Shown here: positions 1 through 6,627 of the stretch, one piece after another | Layout of the letters: each line of letters opens with the position of its first letter | How positions within the stretch are numbered: the first letter of the stretch is position 1 | Source of the DNA: Oribacterium parvum | GTDB taxonomy: Bacteria > Bacillota > Clostridia > Lachnospirales > Lachnospiraceae | NCBI GenBank assembly: GCA_938022235.1 | Contig: CALIEL010000258.1 | Coordinates: 1 to 13,105, forward strand | Direction: 5' to 3' | DNA length: 13,105 bases | Notes under the pieces: model-generated | What the model saw: only the letters and a program-made list of their open reading frames with translations | What the model was told of the DNA's origin: nothing | The model's database searches: none | Program-made: the position numbers and the translations under genes

Positions 1-55
1 GTAAGGCAACGGACTCTGACTCCGTCATTTCAAGGTTCGAATCCTTGTAGCCCTG
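1..55 (+). tRNA. tRNA-Gln (anticodon CUG), 5' end cut off by the window edge
   Basis: This is the 3' part of a glutamine tRNA reading CAG codons. The anticodon stem pairs 9-13 (ACGGA) with 21-25 (TCCGT) around the 7-nt loop CTCTGAC, which places the anticodon CTG at 16-18. The T stem pairs 31-35 (CAAGG) with 43-47 (CCTTG) around the loop TTCGAAT. The 3' acceptor strand is TAGCCCT (48-54) with discriminator G at 55. The following bases are CGA, so the CCA tail is not encoded and must be added by CCA transferase. The 5' acceptor strand and most of the D arm lie outside the window. Confidence 0.95.
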
Positions 56-60
56 CGAAA

Positions 61-89
61 AGCATCACGGATCGTGGTGCTTTTTTTCT
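61..89 (+). terminator. Intrinsic terminator of the tRNA-Gln transcript
   Basis: AGCATCAC (61-68) pairs with GTGGTGCT (74-81), including one T-G wobble, around a short loop. A run of T residues follows from 81 to 87. It starts five bases after the tRNA, so it ends the tRNA unit and insulates the next gene. Confidence 0.9.
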
Positions 90-162
90 TGTTCTTCTAT
101 AAAATCAATTTAATACAAAATATCTAATAAATTTACAATATACTACTATTAATTTATTAAAA

Positions 163-191
163 AAGACAAAATTAAGGCTTTGTGCTATAGT
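163..191 (+). promoter_or_regulatory. Putative sigma-A promoter with extended -10 for the gene at 381
   Basis: AAGACA (163-168, four of six matches to TTGACA) is followed after 17 bp by TATAGT (186-191). The -10 carries an upstream TG (183-184) one base away, giving the extended form TGCTATAGT. The surrounding stretch from about 100 to 180 is very A+T-rich, as expected of an upstream element. The predicted start of transcription, near 197-199, leaves a leader of about 180 nt before the coding start at 381. Confidence 0.55.
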
Positions 192-197
192 GAAACC

Positions 198-245
198 ATG
201 AACGAAATATGGAAGAAAACGCAGTGGCCGAAAAAATGTGCGTAG
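198..245 (+). other. Candidate leader micro-ORF (15 codons plus stop)
   Basis: An ATG at 198 opens a short frame, MNEIWKKTQWPKKCA, ending at TAG (243-245). There is no Shine-Dalgarno sequence, but the predicted transcription start of the promoter at 163-191 falls almost exactly on this ATG, so it could be read as a leaderless message. It is rich in Lys and has two Trp codons. This may be chance; it is recorded because it lies in an unusually long leader. Confidence 0.2.
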
Positions 246-380
246 GATAAAAGCTATTTCTATCGATTCTATTATCTCCATAAGTTTAAGATCTCATTTT
301 TACAATCCAAAATCATATTAAAGTCTAGGAGATTCATGCCAGGGAGGGCGCTACAGCATTTGCTGAGAAAGGAGCGGGAT

Positions 381-1814
381 ATGCCTTCCCCAATGAAAAA
401 ACCTTCATTTAACGTTTCCAAAAAAATGAAAAGAAACTGTATTGTTCTTGCCTGTATAGGAGCTCTTTTCCTTATTGGCATTACAGCTCTTGGTGCTTAC
501 AATAACCGGCCGGTGAAGATTCCGCTGGATAAGTTCTATCAGGTGGAATTTACCGGTGAAGATGGTCTGGGAGAGGGGAAGCTTATCTTTCAGAAAGAAG
601 ATTTTGAAAAAAATTATCTTGGAAAAATCAAGAGAAAAGGAAGATACAGTAAGAGAAGCAGAGGAATCTTCGGGATGATGACCAATCTTTTTCTGAAAGA
701 GGCGGAGAAAGAGATTATATTGAGTGAAGTGGAGTATGCGGTAATGCAGCTTCCGGAGCTTTCCGAGGAGAGTCAATTGGAAAATGGAGATCATGTTTCC
801 TTAAGCTGTAAAGAGGATTTATCCTGGATTGAGAAAAGCTATAACGTGAAGCTGCTTTGGGAGGATAAGGATCTGGTTGTTAAGGGGCTTTATGAGCGGA
901 CAGCAGTGAATCCCTTTGATTTTCTGGAGGTTCAATTTACGGGAAATTCTCCACAGATTAGAGCAGAGCAGAGCTTAAAGGATGCTCCCGCCTGGATGGA
1001 GCTTAGCGATGTGAATATCAGTAAAAGAGAAGGCCTTGCCTCCGGGGATAAAATCAAAATTACTTTTTATCAGGAATTAATGAGAAAAGCGGAGAAAGAG
1101 CATATCTATTTTTTAGAAACAGAGAAAGAATATGAAGTTCCCAAGGCAAATGCCTACTGGACCAGTGGAAAAGATATTCCCGGAGACACATTAAGACTTC
1201 TACAGGAAGCGTTTATGGATTCTTTACGTAAGGAGATGATTGGGGGAACAGCAGAGGAATATATCGATCTTTCCGGCATATCCGTACAGTATTTGGGAAA
1301 TTATTTTCTCAGTCGAAAAGAAGATGCACCGGTGCTCGGTCACAACAGGCTATTCCTGCTTTTTGAAATCCATGTGCCTTTAAAACTGAAGGATGGAAGC
1401 CTACAAAATATTCAGTATTTTAATGGAATAGAATATCAGGATTTGCTTATGGATCAGGACGGAAAAGCACTGGTAAAGCCGGAGGACGGCATTGGAAAGG
1501 GAGTTGTTCATCCCATAGCCTTTCCCCTGGGAGAGGATGGTTCTCTGTATTTGTACGGATATAAAGATTATGCCGAGTTTTATAAGCAGGAGATCTTCCC
1601 ACTCCTTACGGATTACAGGGGAGAAGACAACAGCTTAAAGGCCCCTGAGTCTGTTTCCGGAGCTACCGTTCAGCTACCTTCCGAATCCTCCGGGGAGAGT
1701 TCTGCAGAAGCGTCTGCCGATAGCGCCAATCCCACAATGGGGACTTCAGCGGAGGCATCTTCCAAATCGGAACCTAATGCATCCTCGATAGCTTCTTCCG
1801 AGAGTTCCTCTTAA
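381..1814 (+). CDS. Membrane-anchored extracytoplasmic protein of unknown function with Ser-rich tail
   Basis: The predicted product has 477 residues. A basic N-terminus (KKMKR) is followed by one hydrophobic segment at about residues 20-40, so the rest probably faces outside the membrane. Two related beta-rich segments follow, beginning near residue 54 (VEFTGEDGLGEGKL) and near residue 186 (VQFTGNSPQIRAE). They are linked by a stretch with the pattern LENGDHVSLS...VKGLYER. From memory, this arrangement resembles Firmicutes proteins that pair an N-terminal zinc ribbon and a transmembrane helix with such repeats; the zinc ribbon is absent here. Residues 423-477 are low complexity, rich in Ser, Ala and Glu. 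I chose ATG 381 because AAAGGAG lies 6 nt upstream. An in-frame ATG at 336 has a weaker AGGAG with 4-nt spacing and would add 15 residues. Function is not recognised. Confidence 0.85.
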   Translation: MPSPMKKPSFNVSKKMKRNCIVLACIGALFLIGITALGAYNNRPVKIPLDKFYQVEFTGEDGLGEGKLIFQKEDFEKNYLGKIKRKGRYSKRSRGIFGMMTNLFLKEAEKEIILSEVEYAVMQLPELSEESQLENGDHVSLSCKEDLSWIEKSYNVKLLWEDKDLVVKGLYERTAVNPFDFLEVQFTGNSPQIRAEQSLKDAPAWMELSDVNISKREGLASGDKIKITFYQELMRKAEKEHIYFLETEKEYEVPKANAYWTSGKDIPGDTLRLLQEAFMDSLRKEMIGGTAEEYIDLSGISVQYLGNYFLSRKEDAPVLGHNRLFLLFEIHVPLKLKDGSLQNIQYFNGIEYQDLLMDQDGKALVKPEDGIGKGVVHPIAFPLGEDGSLYLYGYKDYAEFYKQEIFPLLTDYRGEDNSLKAPESVSGATVQLPSESSGESSAEASADSANPTMGTSAEASSKSEPNASSIASSESSS

Positions 1815-1953
1815 GACATTCTGTTTGGTAACTAGGGTGAAAACCTGGATATATAGAAGACATCGGAGGGAGGAAAATCTATGGCATAAAAGAAGACATA
1901 AAAGCAAAAACTATTTTTGTAACCTGACAAAATAAATCGAATTTTTCTATCTA

Positions 1954-2024
1954 AAAAGAGTCGAAAAAACAGAAAGAATAGCTTCTATAGCAGGCATATT
2001 TCTCTCCGTTTTTTCGGCTCTTTT
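1954..2024. terminator. Bidirectional terminator-like inverted repeat between convergent genes
   Basis: The 17-nt arm AAAAGAGTCGAAAAAAC (1954-1970) is complementary, with one wobble, to GTTTTTTCGGCTCTTTT (2008-2024). The intervening 37 nt contain a further short pairing (AGAAA with TTTCT). The A-rich left arm and T-rich right arm serve a transcript from either side, fitting the position between the 381-1814 gene and nagB, which converge here. The loop is long for a standard intrinsic terminator. Confidence 0.6.
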
Positions 2025-2042
2025 CTTTGAAGCGGAAATTTT

Positions 2043-2777
2043 CTAGATTTTACATTTACTTAAAGCGGCTTCATCTGCAAGTACGGTAACATGGGGGTGG
2101 AATTGTAGAATGGAGGCGGGGACGGAGGGGGTAACCGGTCCTTCCAAGACTCTCTGTAAAATATCCGCCTTATCCTTTCCGGAAACCATTAAGAGAATTT
2201 TTTTGGCTTTCATAATGGTGCCGATTCCCATGGTGTAGGCCTCTTTGGGAACTTCTTCTTTAGACGAGAAGAAGCGCTGATTGGCTTCGATGGTTTCTTC
2301 GGCAAGCTGTACACAGTGGGTTTCCCTTGGGAAAGAATCACTTGGCTCATTAAATCCGATATGCCCATCATGTCCAAGTCCCAGAATCTGTAAATGGATT
2401 CCTCCTAATTTGCGAATCAGAGCTTCGTACTCAAGGCAAGCCTTGTCCGCGTCTTCCAGAAGACCGTTGGGAACGGCAGTGTTTTCCATAGGAATATTCA
2501 CGTGCTGAAACAGCTCTTGATTCATAAAATAGCGGTAGCTGTGGCTGTCCTCCGGAGCAAGACCTCTGTATTCATCTAAGTTCACGGTACGTACAGCGGA
2601 AAAATCCAGACGTCCCTCCTGATATAATTCTCTTAAAACCTGATAGGCACCGATGGGGGTGGAACCTGTGGCTAAGCCCAAAACCGGGTGCTCTCTTTGG
2701 GTGATTTCTGCCGCAATCAGCATGGCGGCTTTTTTGCTGAGAACCGAGTAATCCTTTACCTTTTCAATCCGAAACAT
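2043..2777 (-). CDS. nagB: Glucosamine-6-phosphate deaminase NagB
   Basis: This cytoplasmic enzyme converts glucosamine-6-phosphate to fructose-6-phosphate and ammonia, the step that brings amino sugars into glycolysis. The 244-residue product matches the usual length of Gram-positive NagB. Visible signatures are the phosphate-binding loop GLATGSTP (residues 34-41), NLDEY with Asp68, and GHDGHIGFNEP (residues 135-145), which carries Asp137, His139 and Glu144 at the positions of the catalytic triad. The start is set at the second Met of the frame because AAGGAGGG lies six bases upstream; the longer frame beginning at 2795 has its first codons on top of that site. nagA is not adjacent, and I see no clear NagR/DasR-type operator in the upstream region. 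Confidence 0.97.
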   Translation of the reverse strand: MFRIEKVKDYSVLSKKAAMLIAAEITQREHPVLGLATGSTPIGAYQVLRELYQEGRLDFSAVRTVNLDEYRGLAPEDSHSYRYFMNQELFQHVNIPMENTAVPNGLLEDADKACLEYEALIRKLGGIHLQILGLGHDGHIGFNEPSDSFPRETHCVQLAEETIEANQRFFSSKEEVPKEAYTMGIGTIMKAKKILLMVSGKDKADILQRVLEGPVTPSVPASILQFHPHVTVLADEAALSKCKI

Positions 2778-2809
2778 GGGAGTCCCTCCTTGCAATCTGC
2801 GTTTTTTTC

Positions 2810-2838
2810 ATAGTAGCAAAAAGAAATGGGGTATACAA
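2810..2838 (-). promoter_or_regulatory. Candidate nagB promoter
   Basis: On the minus strand TTGTAT (2838-2833) is followed after 17 bp by TACTAT (2815-2810), with a TG one base before the -10. Matches are modest (three of six and four of six), but the spacing and the extended -10 are right. It would give a leader of roughly 25 nt before the nagB start. Confidence 0.35.
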
Positions 2839-2898
2839 TAGAAAATCCTAAGCAGAATCTAGGAAAAACTACGGTGGGTATTACAATGGAAAAAATTA

Positions 2899-2918
2899 TG
2901 CTATACTAGGCAAATAGT
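2899..2918 (+). promoter_or_regulatory. Extended -10 promoter of the surface protein/LysR unit, overlapped by a small dyad
   Basis: TGCTATACT (2899-2907) is an extended -10 element. A poor -35 (TTACAA, 2881-2886) sits 15 bp upstream. A small dyad, ACTA (2905-2908) and TAGT (2915-2918) with 6 nt between, overlaps the end of the -10. The dyad could be a regulator site, perhaps for the LysR protein made from this same unit, but it is short and may be chance. Confidence 0.45.
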
Positions 2919-2936
2919 TATGTAAAGGAGGATAGA

Positions 2937-3695
2937 ATGAGAGTACAAAAGGGATATCAAAAGAATTTTTGCCAACGTTTTTTGTCGGGAATGGCATTTC
3001 TTTTTCTGTTCTTTCTCATGGGAACAGGAATTTCCCATGCAGAGGGAAGATGGGAGCAGGAAGGACAGAGTTGGTACTATTATTCTTCGGACAATAAAGA
3101 AAGCTATACCGGCTGGGTACAGTCTTCCACGGATGGACGTTGGTATTTTTGCTTAAACAGTAAAATGCAGACCGGCTGGGTCAGCTGGAACGGGAAATGG
3201 TATTTTCTGAACAGTGACGGAGCTATGGCGGAAAAGCAGTACGTGGGCAATTTTTATCTGGGAGAAGATGGAGCGGCTCTCATTTCCGCAGAAACACCGG
3301 ATCAGAGAAAGACTTCGGAAAACGGATCTCTTCTAAGGAAGGGAAAGCCCATGCAGGAGTTAAATGAGAAAACTGCGAAATACATCTCCGTTTTGATGGA
3401 GCATCCGGACGCCAAGGTTTTCTTTGACAGCCCCAACCAGTTAAGTCTGGAAGAAGGGAACGGTTATCCCTTTGTGATTTTCAAGAAAATGAGTTTATAC
3501 GATAGAAAGTCGGGAGAACTTCTATATGCCGGGGATGCGGCCTTTCATAAAAATGCCGTGATTGAATATAACAGCGGAAGTGAGAAGAAGATGATTTCTG
3601 TCATGGATCTTATGATGATTCGCGGTGTTGCGGGAGAAAGAGTGTTTATCGATCCCGCAGGTTATATTACCTATGTGGCAGGAGGCGTGGAATGA
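2937..3695 (+). CDS. Secreted protein with cell-wall-binding (choline-binding-type) repeats
   Basis: The 252-residue product has a signal peptide (basic start, hydrophobic core at about residues 16-32, likely cleavage after SHA at 33-35). About four repeats of the cell-wall-binding type follow at residues 38-115: WYYYSSDNKESYTGW, RWYFCLNSKMQTGW, KWYFLNSDGAMAEK and NFYLGEDGAAL. In the family these repeats bind choline or other decorations of teichoic acids and hold the protein on the cell surface. The remaining part, about residues 125-252, is not recognised; no hydrolase motif is evident. AAAGGAGG sits 5 nt before the ATG. Its TGA overlaps the ATG of the following lysR-type gene (ATGA, 3692-3695), so the two are co-transcribed and probably translationally coupled. 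Confidence 0.88.
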   Translation: MRVQKGYQKNFCQRFLSGMAFLFLFFLMGTGISHAEGRWEQEGQSWYYYSSDNKESYTGWVQSSTDGRWYFCLNSKMQTGWVSWNGKWYFLNSDGAMAEKQYVGNFYLGEDGAALISAETPDQRKTSENGSLLRKGKPMQELNEKTAKYISVLMEHPDAKVFFDSPNQLSLEEGNGYPFVIFKKMSLYDRKSGELLYAGDAAFHKNAVIEYNSGSEKKMISVMDLMMIRGVAGERVFIDPAGYITYVAGGVE

Positions 3696-4615
3696 CCTTA
3701 CAACAGCTTCGTCAGGTCATTGCGGTAGCCGATTACGGCTCCATGAACGAGGCGGCGAAGCAGCTGTACCTGACCCAGCCCAGCTTAAGCGCTACCATCA
3801 AGGCGGTGGAAAGAGAAATCGGGATAGAAATCTTTACCAGGTCTAACCGGGGAATTATCGCCACGCCTGAAGGAGAGGAATTTCTGGGCTATGCCAGACA
3901 GGTTTCTGAACAGTACCAGTTAATGGAAGATAAATATCTTTCCGGAGGACCTCAGAAAAAGAAATTCAGTGTTTCCATGCAACACTATACCTTTGCAGTG
4001 GAGGCCTTTATTCGACTACTTCGACAGTATGAGGAAAACAATGTCTATGAGTTTTCCGTTTTTGAAGGCAGAACCATTGATGTTATTGAAAATGTCCGTA
4101 AGCAAATCAGTGAACTGGGCATTATCTATGAAAATGACTTCAATGAAAATGTCATCGGAAAGATTTTACGAGAGGGAGACTTGGAATTTGTACCCCTCTT
4201 TTCTTGCAAAATATATGTTTTCATGGCGAAATCCAATCCTTTGGCAAAGAAAAAGCTCATTTCCATGGAGGATTTGATGGATTATCCCTGTTGCACCTTT
4301 GATCAGGGGGAGAGAAATTCCTTCTATTTTGCGGAAGAAGTTTTAAGTACCTATGATTACAAGAAGTTCATTAAGGTCAATGATCGAGCTACGATTTTAA
4401 ATCTTATGGTGGGCTTAAATGGATATACGCTCTGTTCCGGTATTATTTGTCAGGAATTAAACGGACCGGAGTATATTGCGATTCCTTTGGATACAGATGA
4501 AACCATGCGAATCGGCTATATAAAAAATAAGAAGATGCATCTTTCCGAGCTTGGCAAAAAATATGTGGAAGAGCTGCAGAAATATAAGGTACAAGAAGAA
4601 ACAGACAGTATTTAG
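3692..4615 (+). CDS. LysR-type transcriptional regulator
   Basis: The 307-residue product starts with the LysR winged helix-turn-helix (residues 2-60), seen in LRQVIAVADYGSMNEAAKQL, then TQPSLSATIKAVEREIG and IFTRSNRG. The rest, about residues 90-295, fits the periplasmic-binding-protein-like effector domain of the family. Length is typical. The inducer cannot be read from the sequence. The start overlaps the stop of the upstream surface-protein gene by 4 bp, with GGAGG (3681-3685) inside that gene serving as ribosome binding site. LysR regulators often control themselves and adjacent genes, so the neighbours in this run are the first candidates as targets. Confidence 0.95.
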   Translation: MTLQQLRQVIAVADYGSMNEAAKQLYLTQPSLSATIKAVEREIGIEIFTRSNRGIIATPEGEEFLGYARQVSEQYQLMEDKYLSGGPQKKKFSVSMQHYTFAVEAFIRLLRQYEENNVYEFSVFEGRTIDVIENVRKQISELGIIYENDFNENVIGKILREGDLEFVPLFSCKIYVFMAKSNPLAKKKLISMEDLMDYPCCTFDQGERNSFYFAEEVLSTYDYKKFIKVNDRATILNLMVGLNGYTLCSGIICQELNGPEYIAIPLDTDETMRIGYIKNKKMHLSELGKKYVEELQKYKVQEETDSI

Positions 4616-4616
4616 A

Positions 4617-4633
4617 GGGAGAAGCCTTCTCCC
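4617..4633 (+). other. Short perfect hairpin between the lysR-type gene and the EIIB-like gene
   Basis: GGGAGA (4617-4622) pairs with TCTCCC (4628-4633) around the 5-nt loop AGCCT. It begins one base after the LysR stop codon and ends just before the ribosome binding site (AAAGGA, 4636-4641) of the next gene. No T run follows, so it is not an ordinary terminator. It could limit upstream ribosome traffic, stabilise a processed message or bind a protein. Confidence 0.5.
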
Positions 4634-4647
4634 GGAAAGGAACGGTA

Positions 4648-5142
4648 ATGTTTGATTGGCTAATGCCCTTTTTTTATATTCTGAGCGCTACGGAAGTGGC
4701 GGAAGCTCCTTCCGGCTTTTCCATAGAACAAGTCCTTCAGCCCCCACTGCTGTATGCCTGTATCGGAGGGCTGACTCTTTTCCTTTTTCTTCTATTTCTC
4801 CTTCTGCGTTTCTTGAGAAAAAGAAGGCATAAAAAGGCACTGGAATATCATATTGATGAGAAAGACAAATACCATGTTCGCTTGGAAGCGAAGAATCTTT
4901 CTGCCCTGCTTCCGCCTCTTTTGGAAGGCTTAGGAGGAAAAGAAAATATTCAGTCTTTACGAAGTGAAAATAGAAGGCTGAAGGTAGGCATTAAAGACTA
5001 TGATTTGGTGAAGGAATCCTGCATTCGGGAGGCGGGATTTCCCGGATTAATCCGTCCCAGAAAAGATGAAGTGCAGATTATCGTGGGAGAGGATGCGGAT
5101 GAGCTTAAGAATCGTCTGGGACAGGAACTTTCTCTTTCTTAA
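4648..5142 (+). CDS. Small membrane-tethered protein with EIIB-like domain lacking the active-site Cys
   Basis: The product has 164 residues: an N-terminal hydrophobic stretch, a strong transmembrane segment at about 34-53, a basic stop-transfer cluster (RKRRHKK, 57-63), then a cytoplasmic domain at about 80-160. That domain resembles the glucose-type PTS EIIB fold: GLGGKENIQSL, RRLKV, then GFPGLIRPRKDEVQIIVGEDADELK. In true EIIB the motif after GGKENI..L is D-A-C-x-T-R-L-R and the Cys carries the phosphate; here the matching residues are R-S-E-N-R-R-L-K, putting Glu107 at the Cys position. It therefore should not phosphorylate sugar; a sensing or scaffolding role is inference. The start is supported by AAAGGA 6 nt upstream. 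It lies 32 bp after the lysR-type gene on the same strand. Confidence 0.75.
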   Translation: MFDWLMPFFYILSATEVAEAPSGFSIEQVLQPPLLYACIGGLTLFLFLLFLLLRFLRKRRHKKALEYHIDEKDKYHVRLEAKNLSALLPPLLEGLGGKENIQSLRSENRRLKVGIKDYDLVKESCIREAGFPGLIRPRKDEVQIIVGEDADELKNRLGQELSLS

Positions 5143-5257
5143 ATGGATCTTCGGAAGGAAAAGCTGAATAGCTTTAAAAAGGAAAACGGAATAGCTTCGA
5201 AAGTGAAAAGCGAATAGAATCGAAAGGGAATGTGGAATAGAATCGGAAGGGAGGAAA
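5143..5257 (+). repeat. Degenerate tandem repeat, 23-bp period, about five units
   Basis: Units begin at 5143, 5166, 5189, 5212 and 5235, exactly 23 bp apart, and fill the whole spacer between two genes. Units 2-5 all begin GAATAG. The last two share an 18-nt segment (GAATAGAATCGAAAGGGA and GAATAGAATCGGAAGGGA) with one difference. The first unit is the most diverged and shares mainly its middle (CTTCGGAAGG). Every unit has a purine-rich block resembling a ribosome binding site, and the last supplies the real one for the MATE gene (GGGAGG, 5249-5254). Divergence increases towards the 5' side. Confidence 0.8.
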
Positions 5258-5258
5258 A

Positions 5259-6617
5259 GTGAAAAAGAGCTACGAATTGGATATGACCACGGGGGCAATT
5301 CTTCCTAAAATGCTTCAATTTTGTTTTCCTCTGATGTTTACGGGGATTTTACAGCTGCTTTTCAATGCGGCGGATGTCTTTGTTGTGGGAAAATATGTGG
5401 GAGCTGTGGCAATGGCGGCTGTAGGCACTTCGGGGCCGATTATAAACCTGCTGGTTAACCTTTTTTTAGGCCTGTCGGTGGGAGTAAACGTTGCTGTTGC
5501 TCGGTATATCGGAGCCAATCGGAGAAAGGATGTGGAGGAACTGTTGGCTACAGCTTACACTACGGCTTTGCTTTCGGGATTTTTGCTTCTGCTAATTGGA
5601 AATTTACTTATTTCCGCGATTATCCTGGGGATGAATACCCCGGAGGAAGTGGCGCCTCAGGCAGAGACTTACCTTCGCTACTTTTCCTTAGGCATTCCCT
5701 TTATGGTACAGTATGATTTTTTGGCAGCGGTATTTCGAGCAGTGGGAGACACAAGACGTCCCCTCTATGTACAGATCCTGGCAGGCCTTTTGAATCTGGC
5801 TCTCAATTTAAACTTTGTGATTCAGTGGAAGATGGGAGTTGCAGGAGTAGCTATTGCCACCAGCATTTCTCAGCTCTTTTCGGCTGTGGTTTTAGTGATT
5901 TTACTGGCAAGAGAAAAGGAAGCTTTGCACCTTCATCCCCTCCGCTTTCGTATCCATAGAGACAAATTAAAAAAGATAGTCTCCATAGGACTTCCGGCAG
6001 GGATACAGGGAACCTTATTTTCCATTTCCAATGTAATGATTCAATCCGCCATCAATACCTTCGGCTCTCAGGCTATGGCGGCAGCCACCATATCCGCCAA
6101 TTTAGAAGGATTTGTCTATATTTCCATGAACTCCATATCCCAGGGGCAGATGTCCTTTGTCAGCCAAAATCTTGGGGCGAAGAAATACAGTAGATTAAAC
6201 GGTATTTTGAAAAGCAGCTTAACCCTGCTATTCAGCATTGCCCTTCTGACCGGCATAATTGTTTTCTTCTTTGGAAGAAACCTGGCGGGGATTTTTACGA
6301 AGGATGGAGAGGTTTTGCAATACGCCAAGGAAAGATTGGAGATTATCGTCTATCCGTATATGATTTTTGGCATGATGGATACCTTGGTGGGAGCGCTACG
6401 CGGTTTTGGCTGCAGTATTCAACCGATGTTTATCAGCTTGGTGGGAATTTGTTTGAGTCGTGTGTTTTATGTCATGGTACTTTTTCCTATGGAATTCTTC
6501 CATGGCTTACGGCCCTTATACATCAGTTATCCCGTGAGTTGGATGATTACTGCCTTTTCCCTGTGGATTATGTATTTCTATATCAGAAAACAGTATCCCA
6601 AGGTCGACTATCGTTAG
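5259..6617 (+). CDS. MATE family multidrug/cation efflux transporter
   Basis: The 452-residue integral membrane protein fits the MATE family, which exports cationic drugs or metabolites using a Na+ or H+ gradient. It has the usual length and about twelve hydrophobic segments in two halves. The early motif PLMFTGILQLLFNAADVFVVGKYVG and the mid-protein repeat GLPAGIQGTLFSISNVMIQ are typical of the family's two-fold repeat. The start is GTG at 5259, four bases after GGGAGG; the nearest ATG (5283) has no such site. The substrate cannot be inferred. The gene follows the 23-bp repeat array and lies 10 bp before pncB, whose ribosome binding site overlaps its stop codon. Confidence 0.95.
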   Translation: MKKSYELDMTTGAILPKMLQFCFPLMFTGILQLLFNAADVFVVGKYVGAVAMAAVGTSGPIINLLVNLFLGLSVGVNVAVARYIGANRRKDVEELLATAYTTALLSGFLLLLIGNLLISAIILGMNTPEEVAPQAETYLRYFSLGIPFMVQYDFLAAVFRAVGDTRRPLYVQILAGLLNLALNLNFVIQWKMGVAGVAIATSISQLFSAVVLVILLAREKEALHLHPLRFRIHRDKLKKIVSIGLPAGIQGTLFSISNVMIQSAINTFGSQAMAAATISANLEGFVYISMNSISQGQMSFVSQNLGAKKYSRLNGILKSSLTLLFSIALLTGIIVFFFGRNLAGIFTKDGEVLQYAKERLEIIVYPYMIFGMMDTLVGALRGFGCSIQPMFISLVGICLSRVFYVMVLFPMEFFHGLRPLYISYPVSWMITAFSLWIMYFYIRKQYPKVDYR

Positions 6618-6627
6618 GAGAAAGAAG

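Noticed and set aside
405..794. Minus-strand open frame of 129 codons
   Set aside because: It lies wholly opposite the membrane-protein gene, has no recognisable protein features and no supporting upstream signals.
2846..2864. NagR/DasR-type operator for nagB (TCCTA...TAGGA dyad)
   Set aside because: The arms are only 5 bp and do not match the TGGTCTAGACCA-like site of that regulator family.
3969..4277. Plus-strand open frame of 102 codons in another frame of the lysR-type gene
   Set aside because: It overlaps a clear LysR effector domain and its product is Met-, Phe- and Ser-rich with no family resemblance.
5143..5257. CRISPR array
   Set aside because: The 23-bp units are directly adjacent with no unique spacers, and no cas gene is near.
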